Below are positions 28,939 through 38,585 of a stretch of DNA of 54,119 nucleotides, in pieces. This stretch comes from Thraustochytrium sp. TN22 (Eukaryota > Sar > Bigyra > Thraustochytrida > Thraustochytriidae): NCBI GenBank assembly GCA_013306675.1, contig JABLUY010000249.1, positions 1-54,119 on the forward strand, read 5' to 3'. The notes under the pieces were generated by a model that saw only the letters and a program-made list of their open reading frames with translations, was not told the DNA's origin and searched no databases. The position numbers were made by a program, and so were the translations under genes. How positions within the stretch are numbered: the first letter of the stretch is position 1; every line of letters begins with the position of its first letter.

Positions 28939-29197
28939 CGATTTCCTTCGCTGCTCCTTCTGCTCCTGCTCCTGCTGCGTCCTGTATCTGACCTTTCCTG
29001 ACCACATAGAACTGATGAACCTCTGTCCACTACTTTTCTGCAGGTTCATCCCTGCAGGTTCCTCCTTGCCTGCCTGCCTGCCTGCCTGCCAGTGCAGTGC
29101 TTGCTCGCACTCGCCGTGGCGGCTCGCCTCGACCATGGCAGGCAGGGCCACGCCTTGCAGCAGCTTGCACGTGCAAACGACTATCGTTGTCATCAAG

Positions 29198-30142
29198 ATG
29201 ATGTTTGGCGGCGCAGCGTGGACGCGCGGAGCGTTGCGCGGCAGCGGCCGCGGCGGCGCCGGCGCCGGCGGCGCCGGCGCGCACGGCGACGACGCAGACA
29301 CGCTGCGCACGCGTGAGCAAGATCCGGCGCTGCCCGCGTCGAGCGTGTGGTTCGACGTGGGCGGCCGACCGGACTTCAGGCCGCAGGCCGCGCGCCACAA
29401 GCGCAAGCGGGCGCTGCCGCGCGCGGCGCTTCAGCGGCCCAGCAACGCCAGCCTGAGCGCGCAGGCGCTCGCTATCGCCACCTTCGCGGACACCGCGGGC
29501 GCCGCAGACGACGACGAGGAGGCCGCCCCACTCACACGCAGCTTCAAGCGCCCCCGCGTCGACCAGACCGGGCCGGCGGTGGCCGCGGACGACCCGGAGG
29601 GCGCTGACGACGCGAGGAGCCACCACCACGGCACGCCCAGCCACCGCCAACCGCGGCCCGCTGGTGCAGGCCGTGCCGAAGCCGGCGTGGAAGATGCCTC
29701 TCCGCGCGCTGTCGTCGCCGGCCACAGCGCGGATGACGCAGCCGCCAAGGTCCACCGCAAGGACGCACAACGCCCGACCTACAGCTGGGAGACCTGGTAC
29801 GACTACTCCAAGCTGGACGACTATGTTAGGCGCGCCATTTGTGACAAGATCAACCTGGGCGCCCTCACTTCGCCCACCACCAAGCCACCAGCAGCGTCGT
29901 CCATATCGGCGACGGCGTCCGCGTCAGCACCGGCAGAGCCAGACCACTCAGCCTCCAAGGCCCCGCGCGACCTCGCCGTCGCCAGCGAGACGCTCCTGGC
30001 CCGCCTCCGCGACGAGCGCCGCGACGCCCTTCAGTTCGAGCAGCACCTGCTTGAGTGCCTCCATGGCTCCGACGGCCTCTTTCCAGCCTCCTCCTCCTCC
30101 TCCAGCTCGTCCAGCTCGTCCAGCTCGTCCTCTGTGCCCTGA
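29198..30142 (+). CDS. hypothetical nuclear-looking protein with polySer tail
   Basis: A 314-residue ORF from tandem ATGs at 29198 and 29201 (an in-frame ATG at 29135 would add 21 residues with atypical codons). Basic patches HKRKRALPR and RSFKRPRVD could serve as nuclear localisation signals. The only part with ordered character is near 190-220 (YSWETWYDYSKLDDYVRRAICDKINLGAL), followed by a predicted helix (SETLLARLRDERRDALQFEQHLLECLHG) and a run of about 15 Ser before the end. I cannot name the family. Confidence 0.6.
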   Translation: MMFGGAAWTRGALRGSGRGGAGAGGAGAHGDDADTLRTREQDPALPASSVWFDVGGRPDFRPQAARHKRKRALPRAALQRPSNASLSAQALAIATFADTAGAADDDEEAAPLTRSFKRPRVDQTGPAVAADDPEGADDARSHHHGTPSHRQPRPAGAGRAEAGVEDASPRAVVAGHSADDAAAKVHRKDAQRPTYSWETWYDYSKLDDYVRRAICDKINLGALTSPTTKPPAASSISATASASAPAEPDHSASKAPRDLAVASETLLARLRDERRDALQFEQHLLECLHGSDGLFPASSSSSSSSSSSSSSSVP

Positions 30143-30822
30143 CCGATATCTCTGATGAAGAGGGAGACGTTTGACTTTCCGAGCTAGTACCTATCGTTTG
30201 TGCCTTGGCATCTGTGTCAAGCTCACTTCTTTCTCGGGCCAACTGCCGTGCTCGAACCTGTCGCGTGTTTGCCGCAAGTTGCGTGCGTACCCGCAGCAGT
30301 TTGCGTGCTTGTGCGGCGCGTCCATAGGTCTCCGGCGAGGCCTCTACCGTCAGCCCGCCGCTGGCTGGCTTCACTCACGGTCGAGGCGACCGCCGCCGCC
30401 ATGCAGAAAGCTGGCTGGCGCCCGTGGCTGAGCCCTCTTGTTCCATCTGCCAGTACCATCTGTGCACCAGCCAGAAAGGCTGCTTGGTTTTCTTCTTCTT
30501 CTGCCTCGACTTCAGGTTCTGCTCCTGCTCCCCGTCCGAGTCCACAACTGCTCTGCAGCTTTGACAGTGAATCACCACGCAGGCAGACCGTGACCCGGAC
30601 TCGGACTCGGCCTCGGCAGAGGACTTTCCAGAGGGCGGCCTTCGCCGTGTGGTTGGGCGCGCGCGCGCGCTCGCGGCGGCGCGGCGGCGCGCGGGCGGCT
30701 CCGGGGCGGGCGTGGCGGGCGCCGGCCCGGCGCCGCTGGCCGTGCGGGCGATCCGGCCGCCGGCAGCGGCAGCGGCAGCGGCAGCGGCGGCGGCGGTGGT
30801 GGCGGCGGCAGCAGCAGCAGTC
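30143..30822. other. intergenic region upstream of the histone-fold gene
   Basis: 680 bases with a CGGACTCGG-type repeat (30593-30615) and GGCAGC/GGCGG runs near 30765-30820. The downstream frame is open from a GTG but has no ATG before 30823. No supported gene. Confidence 0.5.
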
Positions 30823-31830
30823 ATGGCGTCGACGACGGCCAAGGCGAGCAAGGGGAGCAGGGCGCGGCGCGCGACGGGCGCCGCGGCCGGCAACAGCGCG
30901 AGCTCGCGCGCGGCGAGCGGCGGCAGGGGCGCCGCGGCGGGCGCTGCGCAAAAACGCAAGGGTCGCACGAGCGCTGGCGCGAGCAGCAGCTCGAGCTCGA
31001 GCTCAAGCTCAAGCTCCAGCAGCAGCACCAGGAACAACGTCGCCAACAAGAGCCTGCACCTCTCAAACGCCGGCAGCGGCATTGGCGTCGGCGCCGGTGC
31101 CGGCGTCGGCGGCAGCTCGACCAGTGGAAGCCTGCTGGACACGAGCGCCGCGTCCGTGGGCAGTAACAGCCTGTTGGGCAGCCTGGTCCAGGGCCTGGGT
31201 ACGGCCAGCTCGAGCAGTTCGAGCTCGAGCGGCAACCTCAGCAGCGCAAACAACAACAATGGCAACAACAGCAATGGCAACATCAACAACAACAACAACA
31301 ACAACACCAACAACAACAACAACAACAACAACAACAACTCCAACAACAACAAGGGTGGCCGCGCTGACGGGGCCGGCAATAAGCGGCTCTTCTCCGAGCT
31401 GGACCCGCGCATGGACTACCTGAACCACGACGCCAAGATCCCGCGCACCAGCATGGAGGAGAAGCTCTACTCGGACTACTTCTCCGCCTCCAAGAGCAAG
31501 TACAAGTCGCGCATCGCGCGCTTCGTGCGCGAGGCGCAGGGTCGCGGTGAAGTCGCCGATATCCGTGCACAGCGTATTGATCTCGGCGTAGACTCCGACA
31601 AGATGGACCAGCTTCAGAAGAAGTCTCGATTTTCCTTCAAGACGGACGGGATCGCCGCCGTCAGCCAGGTCATCGACGTCTTTTGCCAGGGCTTTGTGCA
31701 CGAGGCGAAGCGCGCCGCGCGCGTCCGCCAGAACCTCAATCCGAGCGCCAATCCCATTAAATTGCAGCGCGAGGACATGCTCAACGCCTTGCACGCGCTC
31801 GGCTGGGATAAGGCCGTCCACGATGTTTGA
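30823..31830 (+). CDS. polyN/polyS protein with C-terminal histone-fold-like domain
   Basis: A 335-residue protein from the first ATG (MASTTAKASKGSRARR). Residues 1-70 are basic and Ser/Ala-rich, 45-140 Ser/Gly-rich, and 140-178 mostly Asn. The ordered C-terminus begins with KRLFSELDPRMDYLNHDAKIPRTSMEEKLYSDYFSA. Near 270-335 it has a long helix (GIAAVSQVIDVFCQGFVHEAKRAARV), a loop with PIKLQREDM, and a short helix LNALHALGWDKAV. This helix, LQxEDM, LxALHxLGW order resembles the histone fold of DR1/NF-YB-type transcription subunits (compare the DR1 end, VIQALESLGF). DNA or partner binding in transcription is inference. Exact family uncertain. Confidence 0.72.
   Translation: MASTTAKASKGSRARRATGAAAGNSASSRAASGGRGAAAGAAQKRKGRTSAGASSSSSSSSSSSSSSSTRNNVANKSLHLSNAGSGIGVGAGAGVGGSSTSGSLLDTSAASVGSNSLLGSLVQGLGTASSSSSSSSGNLSSANNNNGNNSNGNINNNNNNNTNNNNNNNNNNSNNNKGGRADGAGNKRLFSELDPRMDYLNHDAKIPRTSMEEKLYSDYFSASKSKYKSRIARFVREAQGRGEVADIRAQRIDLGVDSDKMDQLQKKSRFSFKTDGIAAVSQVIDVFCQGFVHEAKRAARVRQNLNPSANPIKLQREDMLNALHALGWDKAVHDV
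31249..31349 (+). repeat. AAC trinucleotide repeat encoding polyasparagine
   Basis: An AAC-rich tract in frame, with AGC, GGC, ACC and ATC interruptions. It encodes an Asn-rich stretch of about 35 residues inside the histone-fold gene. Confidence 0.9.
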
Positions 31831-32114
31831 TAGAAGACCCGCGCCGGAAGCGCACGTCAACGGCTGAGGCTACTCACGGCAACCGACACGGACACACGGA
31901 CAGACACCTACCTCCCAACGTAGACGCAATAGCAAGGGGCAGGTGCGCCTTCTGCTTCTACATTTCACCTACGACTGACACCATGGATGATGATGATGTG
32001 CATGAAGATGTTTCTCTTTTCTTTCTTTTTTTCCGTGTTTTTACACTTTTGGTGGTTGAGGAGGTGGTGGAGGTTGTGGTGGAGGTGGTGGTGGTGATGG
32101 GGCGCAGTCTTTCG

Positions 32115-33020
32115 TCAGACTTGGTCCAGGACCTCGTCCGTCACGTCCACACGCGCCTCACTTGCGCCCACGCGCGCCTCACTTGCGCCCACGCGCGCCT
32201 CACTTGCGCCCACGCGCGCCTCACTTGCGCCCACGCGCGCCTCACTTGCGCCCAGCGCTTCTGCCACGCATGATGCCGGCAGGCTGTCGCGAACGCGCAC
32301 CACGATGATCTCCAGGTGGCCAATGGAGAGCTGGATCCAGTTGTAAAAGTGCTCGAAGAGCAGCTTCGGGTACGCCTCATTGGCGCGCTGCAGACGCCGC
32401 GCGATGCGATTGCGGAAACTGCGGGACGGACCACTCAGCGACATGCGAAAGGGGGTCTTGCTCTTGTGACTGTTGTACGCCTCGATCGCGCACAAAAAGA
32501 CCACCCATAATAAGATCGGGTCCAGAATAAACCACCAGATTACATGCGCTCGCGACCGCAGCGCCGCGATGACCAGCACAGTCAGCACCGCATGGCATAG
32601 AAACACAGCGAGTATCAGGCTCCGCTCCGCGCTGCCGGCCAACGCAATGTCCCTGCCGCAGGCGCTCAGGATGCGCGCCAGCTCCTCCTTGGGAATGGCG
32701 CTGCTCACGCCGTCTGGCGTGCCCAGCAGTCGGCTTCCCCCGGTCTCGTCGCTGCTGTACGCGTTCCGCTCGCGCTGCACAAAGTCCTCCCACTCGTACC
32801 CCTGCAAGCCGAGCCTGCTGCTCCCGCGCAGCAGCCGGTCCACCTCTTCCTGCCCGCTCGCCACGTCGTCGGAGCGCCCGCGCCGGAACACCAGCACGAG
32901 GCCCTCCTGCTCGTCTGAGAACTCCTCGTCGTACATTTGCACGTTGAGCGGTGTGGCGCCGCCCACGTTCTCCTGCGCGCCGCCCTGCGCCGCCACCGCC
33001 TGCAGGTTCGGCATGAGCAT
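32115..33020 (-). CDS. two-helix membrane protein with GASEARV repeat tail
   Basis: A 301-residue ORF from ATG 33020 (MLMPNLQAVAAQ); the frame extends only to a TTG upstream. Residues 1-130 are soluble and acidic with EEVDRLLRGSSRLGLQGYEWEDFVQRERNAY. Two adjacent hydrophobic helices lie at about 130-183 (LILAVFLCHAVLTVLVIAAL and VIWWFILDPILLWVVFLCAIEAY) with a short loop, giving a hairpin. A basic amphipathic stretch (RIARRLQRANEAYPKLLFEHFYNWIQLSIGHLEIIVVRV) follows. The C-terminus has five GASEARV-type heptads encoded by a 21-base repeat. I recognise no family. Membrane localisation is well supported. Confidence 0.7.
   Translation of the reverse strand: MLMPNLQAVAAQGGAQENVGGATPLNVQMYDEEFSDEQEGLVLVFRRGRSDDVASGQEEVDRLLRGSSRLGLQGYEWEDFVQRERNAYSSDETGGSRLLGTPDGVSSAIPKEELARILSACGRDIALAGSAERSLILAVFLCHAVLTVLVIAALRSRAHVIWWFILDPILLWVVFLCAIEAYNSHKSKTPFRMSLSGPSRSFRNRIARRLQRANEAYPKLLFEHFYNWIQLSIGHLEIIVVRVRDSLPASCVAEALGASEARVGASEARVGASEARVGASEARVGASEARVDVTDEVLDQV
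32151..32255 (-). repeat. 21-base tandem repeat encoding GASEARV heptads
   Basis: Five copies of a 21-base unit, nearly identical, kept in frame at the 3' end of the membrane-protein gene. The 21-base length preserves reading frame on expansion or contraction. Confidence 0.93.
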
Positions 33021-33331
33021 GGTCAAGGCCGTAGCTCGCAGCTCGCTCTTCCGGCCAGCCTCGCCTCTAGCTCTCAAGAGCTCTACTAGCTAAGGCTCGC
33101 GCCACTGCCTGCCTGCGCTCACGCCTCTGCAGTCGCCGTCGCCGTCCGGGGTCGCCTGCGCGGGTTTGCCCGCGGCTGATGTGATGATGATTCTGACTCG
33201 GACAAGTCACTACATACGGCCGGCCGCCAGGCGAGGATGACCAACAACCATGGCATGGCAACTTGAAGACTGGCCACAGATGAGATACTGGTAAGATACA
33301 ACAGAAATCACTTTCTTCTTTGTTCAGGTGC
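33021..33331. other. intergenic region between membrane-protein and bZIP genes
   Basis: 311 bases between the start of the two-helix membrane protein and the stop of the bZIP gene, both on the minus strand. No repeat or RNA gene seen. It should hold the promoter of the membrane-protein gene. Confidence 0.5.
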
Positions 33332-34591
33332 TCAACGCGCCCGAAGCGGTGTGGAGAGCGAGCCCCAGGCGGCGCCTGTCGCGCGAATGCCCGTGTCGCG
33401 AGCGGTCGAGGCCCAGCGGACTGGCTGCAAAGGCGGCGCGCGCTTGCGTGCTACCGCATCCCGCGGAACCGTGTACGGGAGCGCGCAGGCGGCAGAGGCC
33501 GCCTCGGTCCGGCGAACGCTGAGCACGCGCTGGTAGTATACGCCGACAATAGCAAGCGTGGTGAAGAGACCCAGAAAGAGTGCCAGCAGGTGCGTCAAGA
33601 CGAGCTCGGGGCCCAGGCCCGAGCCAGTGAGCAGGTCGAGGCCGAGCGCCCAGAAACTAATCATAGACTCGCCAGAGGCGCCGGCCGCGCCCTGCGCCGT
33701 CGCCTGTGAGCTGTCCGTAAAGACCACCATGGACATGGCCAAGGCCATGGCGGCCGTCCCTGCCGTGGTTCCCTTGACCGTGACGGCGTGCGCGCGCGCG
33801 CGCGCCTGGTCGGATGAAGCCACTGCGCCGGCCTGGCTGGCGCCACCCGCCCGCAGGTGCGCCACCTCGGCCTCGAGGTCCCGCACGCGCGCGCGAAGCT
33901 CGTCATTCTCGCGCTCCAAGGTATCCATACGCTGCTTGCGGCGCTCGCGAGACTCGGCCGCGAGAATGCGGTTGCGCTCGCGCTTCTTGGCAAGCTTGAG
34001 GCTGCGCGTCGCCTCGGCCGTCGGCGGCGGCACGCCAGCGCGAAAAGACGCCTCCGACGTGCTGGACGAGCTGTATCCCGAGGTCGACGACATGGACCGC
34101 ACGCTAGCGGCGCTGCTGCTGGCGCGCCGCTTGCTGCTGCCCGCGTGGGCGTCCGCCGCGCGGCTGGCCGGCTTGCGTTTGCGACGCTTATCCACTCCCG
34201 ACACGACCGGCGCCGGCGCCGGCGCCGATGCCAAGGCCAGCACAGGCACGGGCACGGGCGGCAGCTCAGGCACGCCGGCGCATGCCTGCGGCTGCGGCAT
34301 GGGTGGCATGGGCGGCAGCGGCGACAGCTCCATCAAGCCATCAAAGTCCGGCAGGTCGTCCAGCAGAGGAAAGTCCGGCATGTAGCCGAGAACCGGCGAC
34401 GTCGACTCCGACCCGCACGCCGTGGATCCCTCCTCGTCGCTGCTCACGCCCGCCAGCTCGTCGCCGCTCACCTCTGCCACTACGCGCTCCAGCTCATCGT
34501 CGTCCACATGCAGCAGCGACTCCAGCCACGCGTCCTCGTCCTTCTCCTCCGGCTGCATCGCCGTCGCCGTTGCCGTCGCGCCCGGCGCCAT
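33332..34591 (-). CDS. bZIP transcription factor with C-terminal membrane segment
   Basis: A 419-residue protein from ATG. The N-terminal half is acidic (WLESLLHVDDDELERVVAEVSGDELAG) and Pro-rich, like an activation domain. The bZIP lies near residues 195-248: basic region KKRERNRILAAESRERRKQ with the canonical N-x7-R spacing, then heptad leucines in LERENDELRARVRDLEAEVAHL. A strongly hydrophobic segment lies near 328-353 (VLTHLLALFLGLFTTLAIVGVYYQ), followed by about 65 mostly basic residues. This order (activation domain, bZIP, membrane helix, short tail) matches membrane-tethered ATF6/CREB3-type factors released by proteolysis. RVLS just after the helix fits the loose R-x-L-x pattern cut by site-1 protease. 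Tethering is inference. Confidence 0.88.
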   Translation of the reverse strand: MAPGATATATAMQPEEKDEDAWLESLLHVDDDELERVVAEVSGDELAGVSSDEEGSTACGSESTSPVLGYMPDFPLLDDLPDFDGLMELSPLPPMPPMPQPQACAGVPELPPVPVPVLALASAPAPAPVVSGVDKRRKRKPASRAADAHAGSSKRRASSSAASVRSMSSTSGYSSSSTSEASFRAGVPPPTAEATRSLKLAKKRERNRILAAESRERRKQRMDTLERENDELRARVRDLEAEVAHLRAGGASQAGAVASSDQARARAHAVTVKGTTAGTAAMALAMSMVVFTDSSQATAQGAAGASGESMISFWALGLDLLTGSGLGPELVLTHLLALFLGLFTTLAIVGVYYQRVLSVRRTEAASAACALPYTVPRDAVARKRAPPLQPVRWASTARDTGIRATGAAWGSLSTPLRAR

Positions 34592-34901
34592 CCTTCGACT
34601 TCTCCTCGACTTGACCGGCGCTGGGCTGCCCAGCTTGCTTGTCCTTGTGCTGCACGTCCTCCACCTCGTACTGCACGTCCAGCTCGTACAGCCCGTCCTG
34701 CTCCGCGCTCGGCGCGCGGCGGCGCGCGGCGCGGCGGTGGGAGGCGAAGCGGACCGCGGCGTGGCGCGGCGCGGCGCGGCGCGGCGCGGCGCGGAGGGGC
34801 GCGGCGTGGCGCGGCGCGGCGAAGCGAAGCGAGTTTGGGTTTGGCGGGGCGGGCGAGGCGACGCTGCCGCTCTCCGTGCGAGACAGGAGCCTGCCAGGGA
34901 C

Positions 34902-34909
34902 TGACGTGG
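34902..34909 (+). promoter_or_regulatory. TGACGTGG element upstream of the bZIP gene
   Basis: An exact match to the unfolded-protein response element core TGACGTGG, 311 bases upstream of the bZIP ATG. An 8-base match can occur by chance about once or twice in a window this size. Confidence 0.3.
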
Positions 34910-34974
34910 TCGCCCGGCAGGGGGGGGTTGTTACCAGTCGTCCTGCTCGGCAGCCTGAAAGAACAGAAAGAAAC

Positions 34975-34986
34975 GACCACGTGGTC
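34975..34986. promoter_or_regulatory. GACCACGTGGTC G-box palindrome
   Basis: A perfect 12-base palindrome centred on CCACGTGG, the classical G-box bound by bZIP and bHLH dimers, about 384 bases upstream of the bZIP ATG. Confidence 0.4.
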
Positions 34987-35258
34987 ATGTTGAACATAGG
35001 CCCCATGAGGCGGTGGCGCAGCTGGGGGGGTGGAGCACGCGCCTGGAACCTCCCTCACCTCGAGCAGGTGCGAGCAGGTCGAGGAGGTCTCGGCAGGTCT
35101 CGAGGAGGCTCGCCACTGTCAGGCAGGCTCAGGCAGGCAGGCCCAGGCCCCAAGTGAGGAGACGTCAAGCACAAGGTGATCATCGCGGCGTCCTGTACTG
35201 GCTCTGTGTCTTCTTACAAGTGTTACGAGCTGGCGGAGGGGATTTCTCTCAAATCAGA

Positions 35259-36954
35259 TCAGAGCACGAAGGTGCGGTCGGCGCTGAGAAAGTGGCGGAG
35301 GAGGTTCTCGGCCATCTGCAGGAGGGTGGATTCCTTCTTGTCGCCGGTGAACCAGGTGGGGAGGTCAAAGGGCACGTTGGCCTGCATGGAGGTCTCCTTC
35401 TGCTTGAGTGAGACCTCGGAGGGACGCAGCAGGGCGTGCGCGAAGACGGTGGCGAGCTCCTCGAGGCGCACCTCGTTGTAGGAGCGGTTCTTGATGACTT
35501 CGCGCAAAAAGGTGATGATGTAGATGAAGACATTGTGGTTGAGCGGCGGGAGCTGGTCCAGGAAGCGACGGCCCCAGACGTCCATGCTCTGGTTCTCCAT
35601 GTCGAAGCGCGGGAAGAGCGCAAAGGGCACGACGGGCTCGGGCAGCGCGTGCAGGAACTCGAGTGTGACGGTGGCCACAGCGTGCGCCATGGTGTGGCCG
35701 GCGCGGCCAGGGCGGCCGTCGCCGACCTCGTCGTCGTCCGGCACGAGCTCATGGCCGCCGTCAACGGCGCGGCGCACGGCGCGCAGCTTGTCCGCTGGCG
35801 CGAGGCGCGCCGAGAGCACGAAGATACCGGGCACCTTGAGCAGATCATAGTTCCAGAGAAAATTGCACAGCCACCAGAGCTCCTTGGGCAGGCGCAGCGG
35901 CTGCGCGGCCTTGACGACGCCCAGGCGCGCCTCGCGCTCCAGGCGGCACAGTTTGACGTCGTCCTGCGAGGCGGCAAACGGGTGGTGTGTGCGCGCCACG
36001 CGCGCCAGGTCCACGCCGAAGCAGGTAGGCGCGAAGCTGGACGAAACGCACACGAAATGGTCACGGCCGCCCTCGAGGCGCAGGACCAAAATGTCGTCCA
36101 GCTCGTCCATATCGGCGGCCACGGCGCGCGCCGTGGTATGCTCCACGAGCCCGATGACGCGCACCTCGGCGCGCTCGCCCGGCGGGATGAGCCCAAAGTC
36201 CGGGTCGAGTCGCAGCCACGGTTTGCAAATAGCCTGGTCTTCCATATTGGGTACGAAGCGCCACGCCACCGGCATGTTGCACGTATTGGTCAGCACGATG
36301 GACTCCTCGCGCCGTTCCATGTAGCGCAGGCCACCCTGGAAGATGATGGCCTGCGGCTCCACCTGCAGCTGCGGCCGCTCCGAGTTCTCCCAGCGGTCTA
36401 ACTGCCGCACGATCTCGCGGTAGGTGCGCTGTCGCAGGTCCGGCACCACCTCCTTGATGCTCGTCTCGAAGAGCCCAATCACCGGCTTGTGGTCCGACAG
36501 CGTCATGATCGGGCAGCTCGTGTACTTGATGCTACGCGCGCTTGCGCCGTTCACGTCGCGCCACAGGATGCGGTCGCAAAACGCCGGCGCGCGCATCTTC
36601 TTCTCGGGCCGCCGGTCGAAGGTGTTGGTGCCCGGCTGGAACTTGTACGTCGGCAAGAACTGGATCTCCGCTTCCTTGAACCCCACGAAGGTGCGCCCAG
36701 CCGCCTGCTCCGTTAGCAGCTGGTCGTGTCGCCGCAGCCACTCGAGGTCGTTCGAGTCCACGTGCTGGTACACCTCCTCCACCGTGTACGGCATGACGAT
36801 GCGGTAGTTGAAGTCGCCCAGCCAAAACACGTAGTCGTGGTCCGGGATGCCGAAGCTCGTCTGCGCCAGCACCGGCGCCAGGTTCAGCGAGCTGTGCTGC
36901 TGCAGGTCGTCGTCGCCGCCGCCGCCACCGCCGCCGCCGCTGCCGCCGCCATCG

Positions 36955-36985
<31 letters not shown>

Positions 36986-38009
36986 TGCTGCCGCCGCCGC
37001 CGCCGCCGCCGCCCGGGCCCCCGCCACCATCGCCGTCGCCATCGCCGTCGCCGTCGTCTGGGCCGACGCTGCCGAGGCCCGGCAGCGTCGTGGGCGCCAG
37101 ACCGCCGCCGCGCACATTTACGGGCCCCAACGCGCCCTCGTTCGCGCGCGCGTAGACGGCGTGACCGTCTGGCAGCATGGGCGTGGCGTCGGCCGGCGCC
37201 GAGAGGCGCTCCTCGGCGCTGCGCGAGGCGAGCGACTGCGCGTCGTCCTGAAAGGTCGACTTGAGCATGATGCTACGGTAGTCCGCATTGCGCGCCTCGA
37301 CCTGCTCGCGGTGCGCCGCCAGGTGCGCGCACACGAAACAGAACGTCGTGTCGTACAGCTGAAAGCGGATGCATACACCACCTTTGTTACCCATACCCAT
37401 GAGCCCGGTGGGCGTCACCGTGGACTGGATCGAGGACAGCGGGATGCGCGCCGCGTGGGCGCTGCTCACGAAGACGCAGATCATGGCACCCACCAGGTTC
37501 ACGGACCGGAGCAGCTTGTAGTGCACCCCCTCCGGCCCGTACATGCGCTTGAGCGTGCCGGCGATGGCCTCCACCCAGAGCTGCGTGCGCTCGTTGCTGG
37601 GTGAGTCCATGACCACATTGCCAGCCGTGAGGTCCACGATCTCCTGGAAGCCGCACACGTAAATGTCGGGCCGCTCCGCGCCCCCCACGGTCAGCAGAGC
37701 CTCGATGGACTCGTTCGGCTTCTTCCCGTTCACATTCCACGTCGCCACGAAGAGCCGCAGCTTGTGGTACTGCGTGAACTCGTCCTTCTTCGTGCGCACC
37801 TGCTCGCGGATCCACTCGTCGCGGATCTTCTGCGTCACCACGCGGCTGGCGCGCTGCCGCTCCGCCTCGGCCGCCGCCTCGGCGTCGCCCGCCACATCAT
37901 CGAACGACGCCGTGCTCAGGGGGTCCACCGGGTCTGGGCCTGCGCCCACGCCCGCCGCGCCGCCGCCGCCCTCCGCCGCGCCGCGCGACCCGCTGCCCAG
38001 CCGCCGCAT
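35259..38009 (-). CDS. OCRL: OCRL/INPP5B-type inositol polyphosphate 5-phosphatase (5-Ptase, ASH, RhoGAP-like)
   Basis: A 916-residue protein from ATG. The catalytic domain, about 83-510, has LFVATWNVNGKKP, GFQEIVDL, GNKGGVCIRF, CAHLAAHREQVEARNADY, WLGDFNYRI (about 400), FCDRILWR (about 473) and LSDHKPV. An ASH domain follows (about 540-665, LQVEPQAIIFQGG ... CFGVDLARVA), and a RhoGAP-fold module at about 695-916. This order is specific to OCRL and INPP5B, which dephosphorylate PI(4,5)P2 and related lipids on endosomes, Golgi and cilium. The RhoGAP has GIFVLSA where active GAPs have GIFR, so the arginine finger is missing, as in OCRL. A 50-residue Gly-rich insert (about 316-365) splits the catalytic domain. 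No PH domain or CAAX box is seen. Confidence 0.93.
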
Positions 38010-38585
38010 CCCGCGCGCGCGACACCGCGGCGGCGTTGCCCGACTCCCGGCGGCCTGCTCGCCCGCTCACTCGAGCTAGCTAGCCTAGCTTAGCTGCTAG
38101 CACCGCAAGGAGGCTCTGAAAGAGCTGCTGCTGCGCTGAGCTGCGCCGCCGTTGATGTTCGCCTTTTTTCCACGGCGGCGGCAGACGCTCCCACTCACGC
38201 TCGCAGACCGAGCCAGGCCCAGTCACGGTCGAGCTGGCCAATCATTGAAGCAACTGTAGTAGTGGAACGAGCAACTGTAGTAGAACGCGACTGCAGAACG
38301 CAGCCAGGTTGATGACCACGATTCGAGGGACAGCGAGCAACCTCGACGCCGCACGGTCTTGCTCTTGGCAGCGAGGCCCGAAAAGGCGCCGGCGTTATCA
38401 GGCGTCGGCGCCATCAGGAGGAAGAAGACAAGCCAGACGAGAACCTGCAGGAGAGGAAAGCCTTTCAAAGGTATTCGAGCGAGATCAAAACGGCATGGTG
38501 GGCCCACCAGGCTTGCCTCCAACATTCTCACAGGGACGAACACTCTTAATCACTCTATTTTGGAACAAAGAAAGTCGCCTTCATC
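38010..38585. other. intergenic region upstream of the OCRL-like gene
   Basis: 576 bases between the OCRL-like start and the OTUD6-like stop. It contains an AGCTAGCTAGCCTAGCTTAGC stretch near 38075-38095 and an imperfect repeat of GCAACTGTAGTAG-type sequence near 38248-38285. No supported gene. Confidence 0.5.

Larger units (their letters stand above)
34592..35258. other. promoter region of the bZIP gene
   Basis: 667 bases. The left part is a GCGGC repeat (about 34720-34830). The middle holds a TGACGTGG element and a GACCACGTGGTC palindrome. The right part contains AGGTCTCGAGGAGG-like and AGGCAGGC repeats (35060-35150) and the 3' region of the OCRL-like gene. Confidence 0.5.

Noticed and set aside
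36884-37155. Proline-rich and alanine-rich ORFs across the OCRL-like gene
   Set aside because: They are alternate frames of the GGC tract that encodes the Gly-rich insert in the phosphatase.
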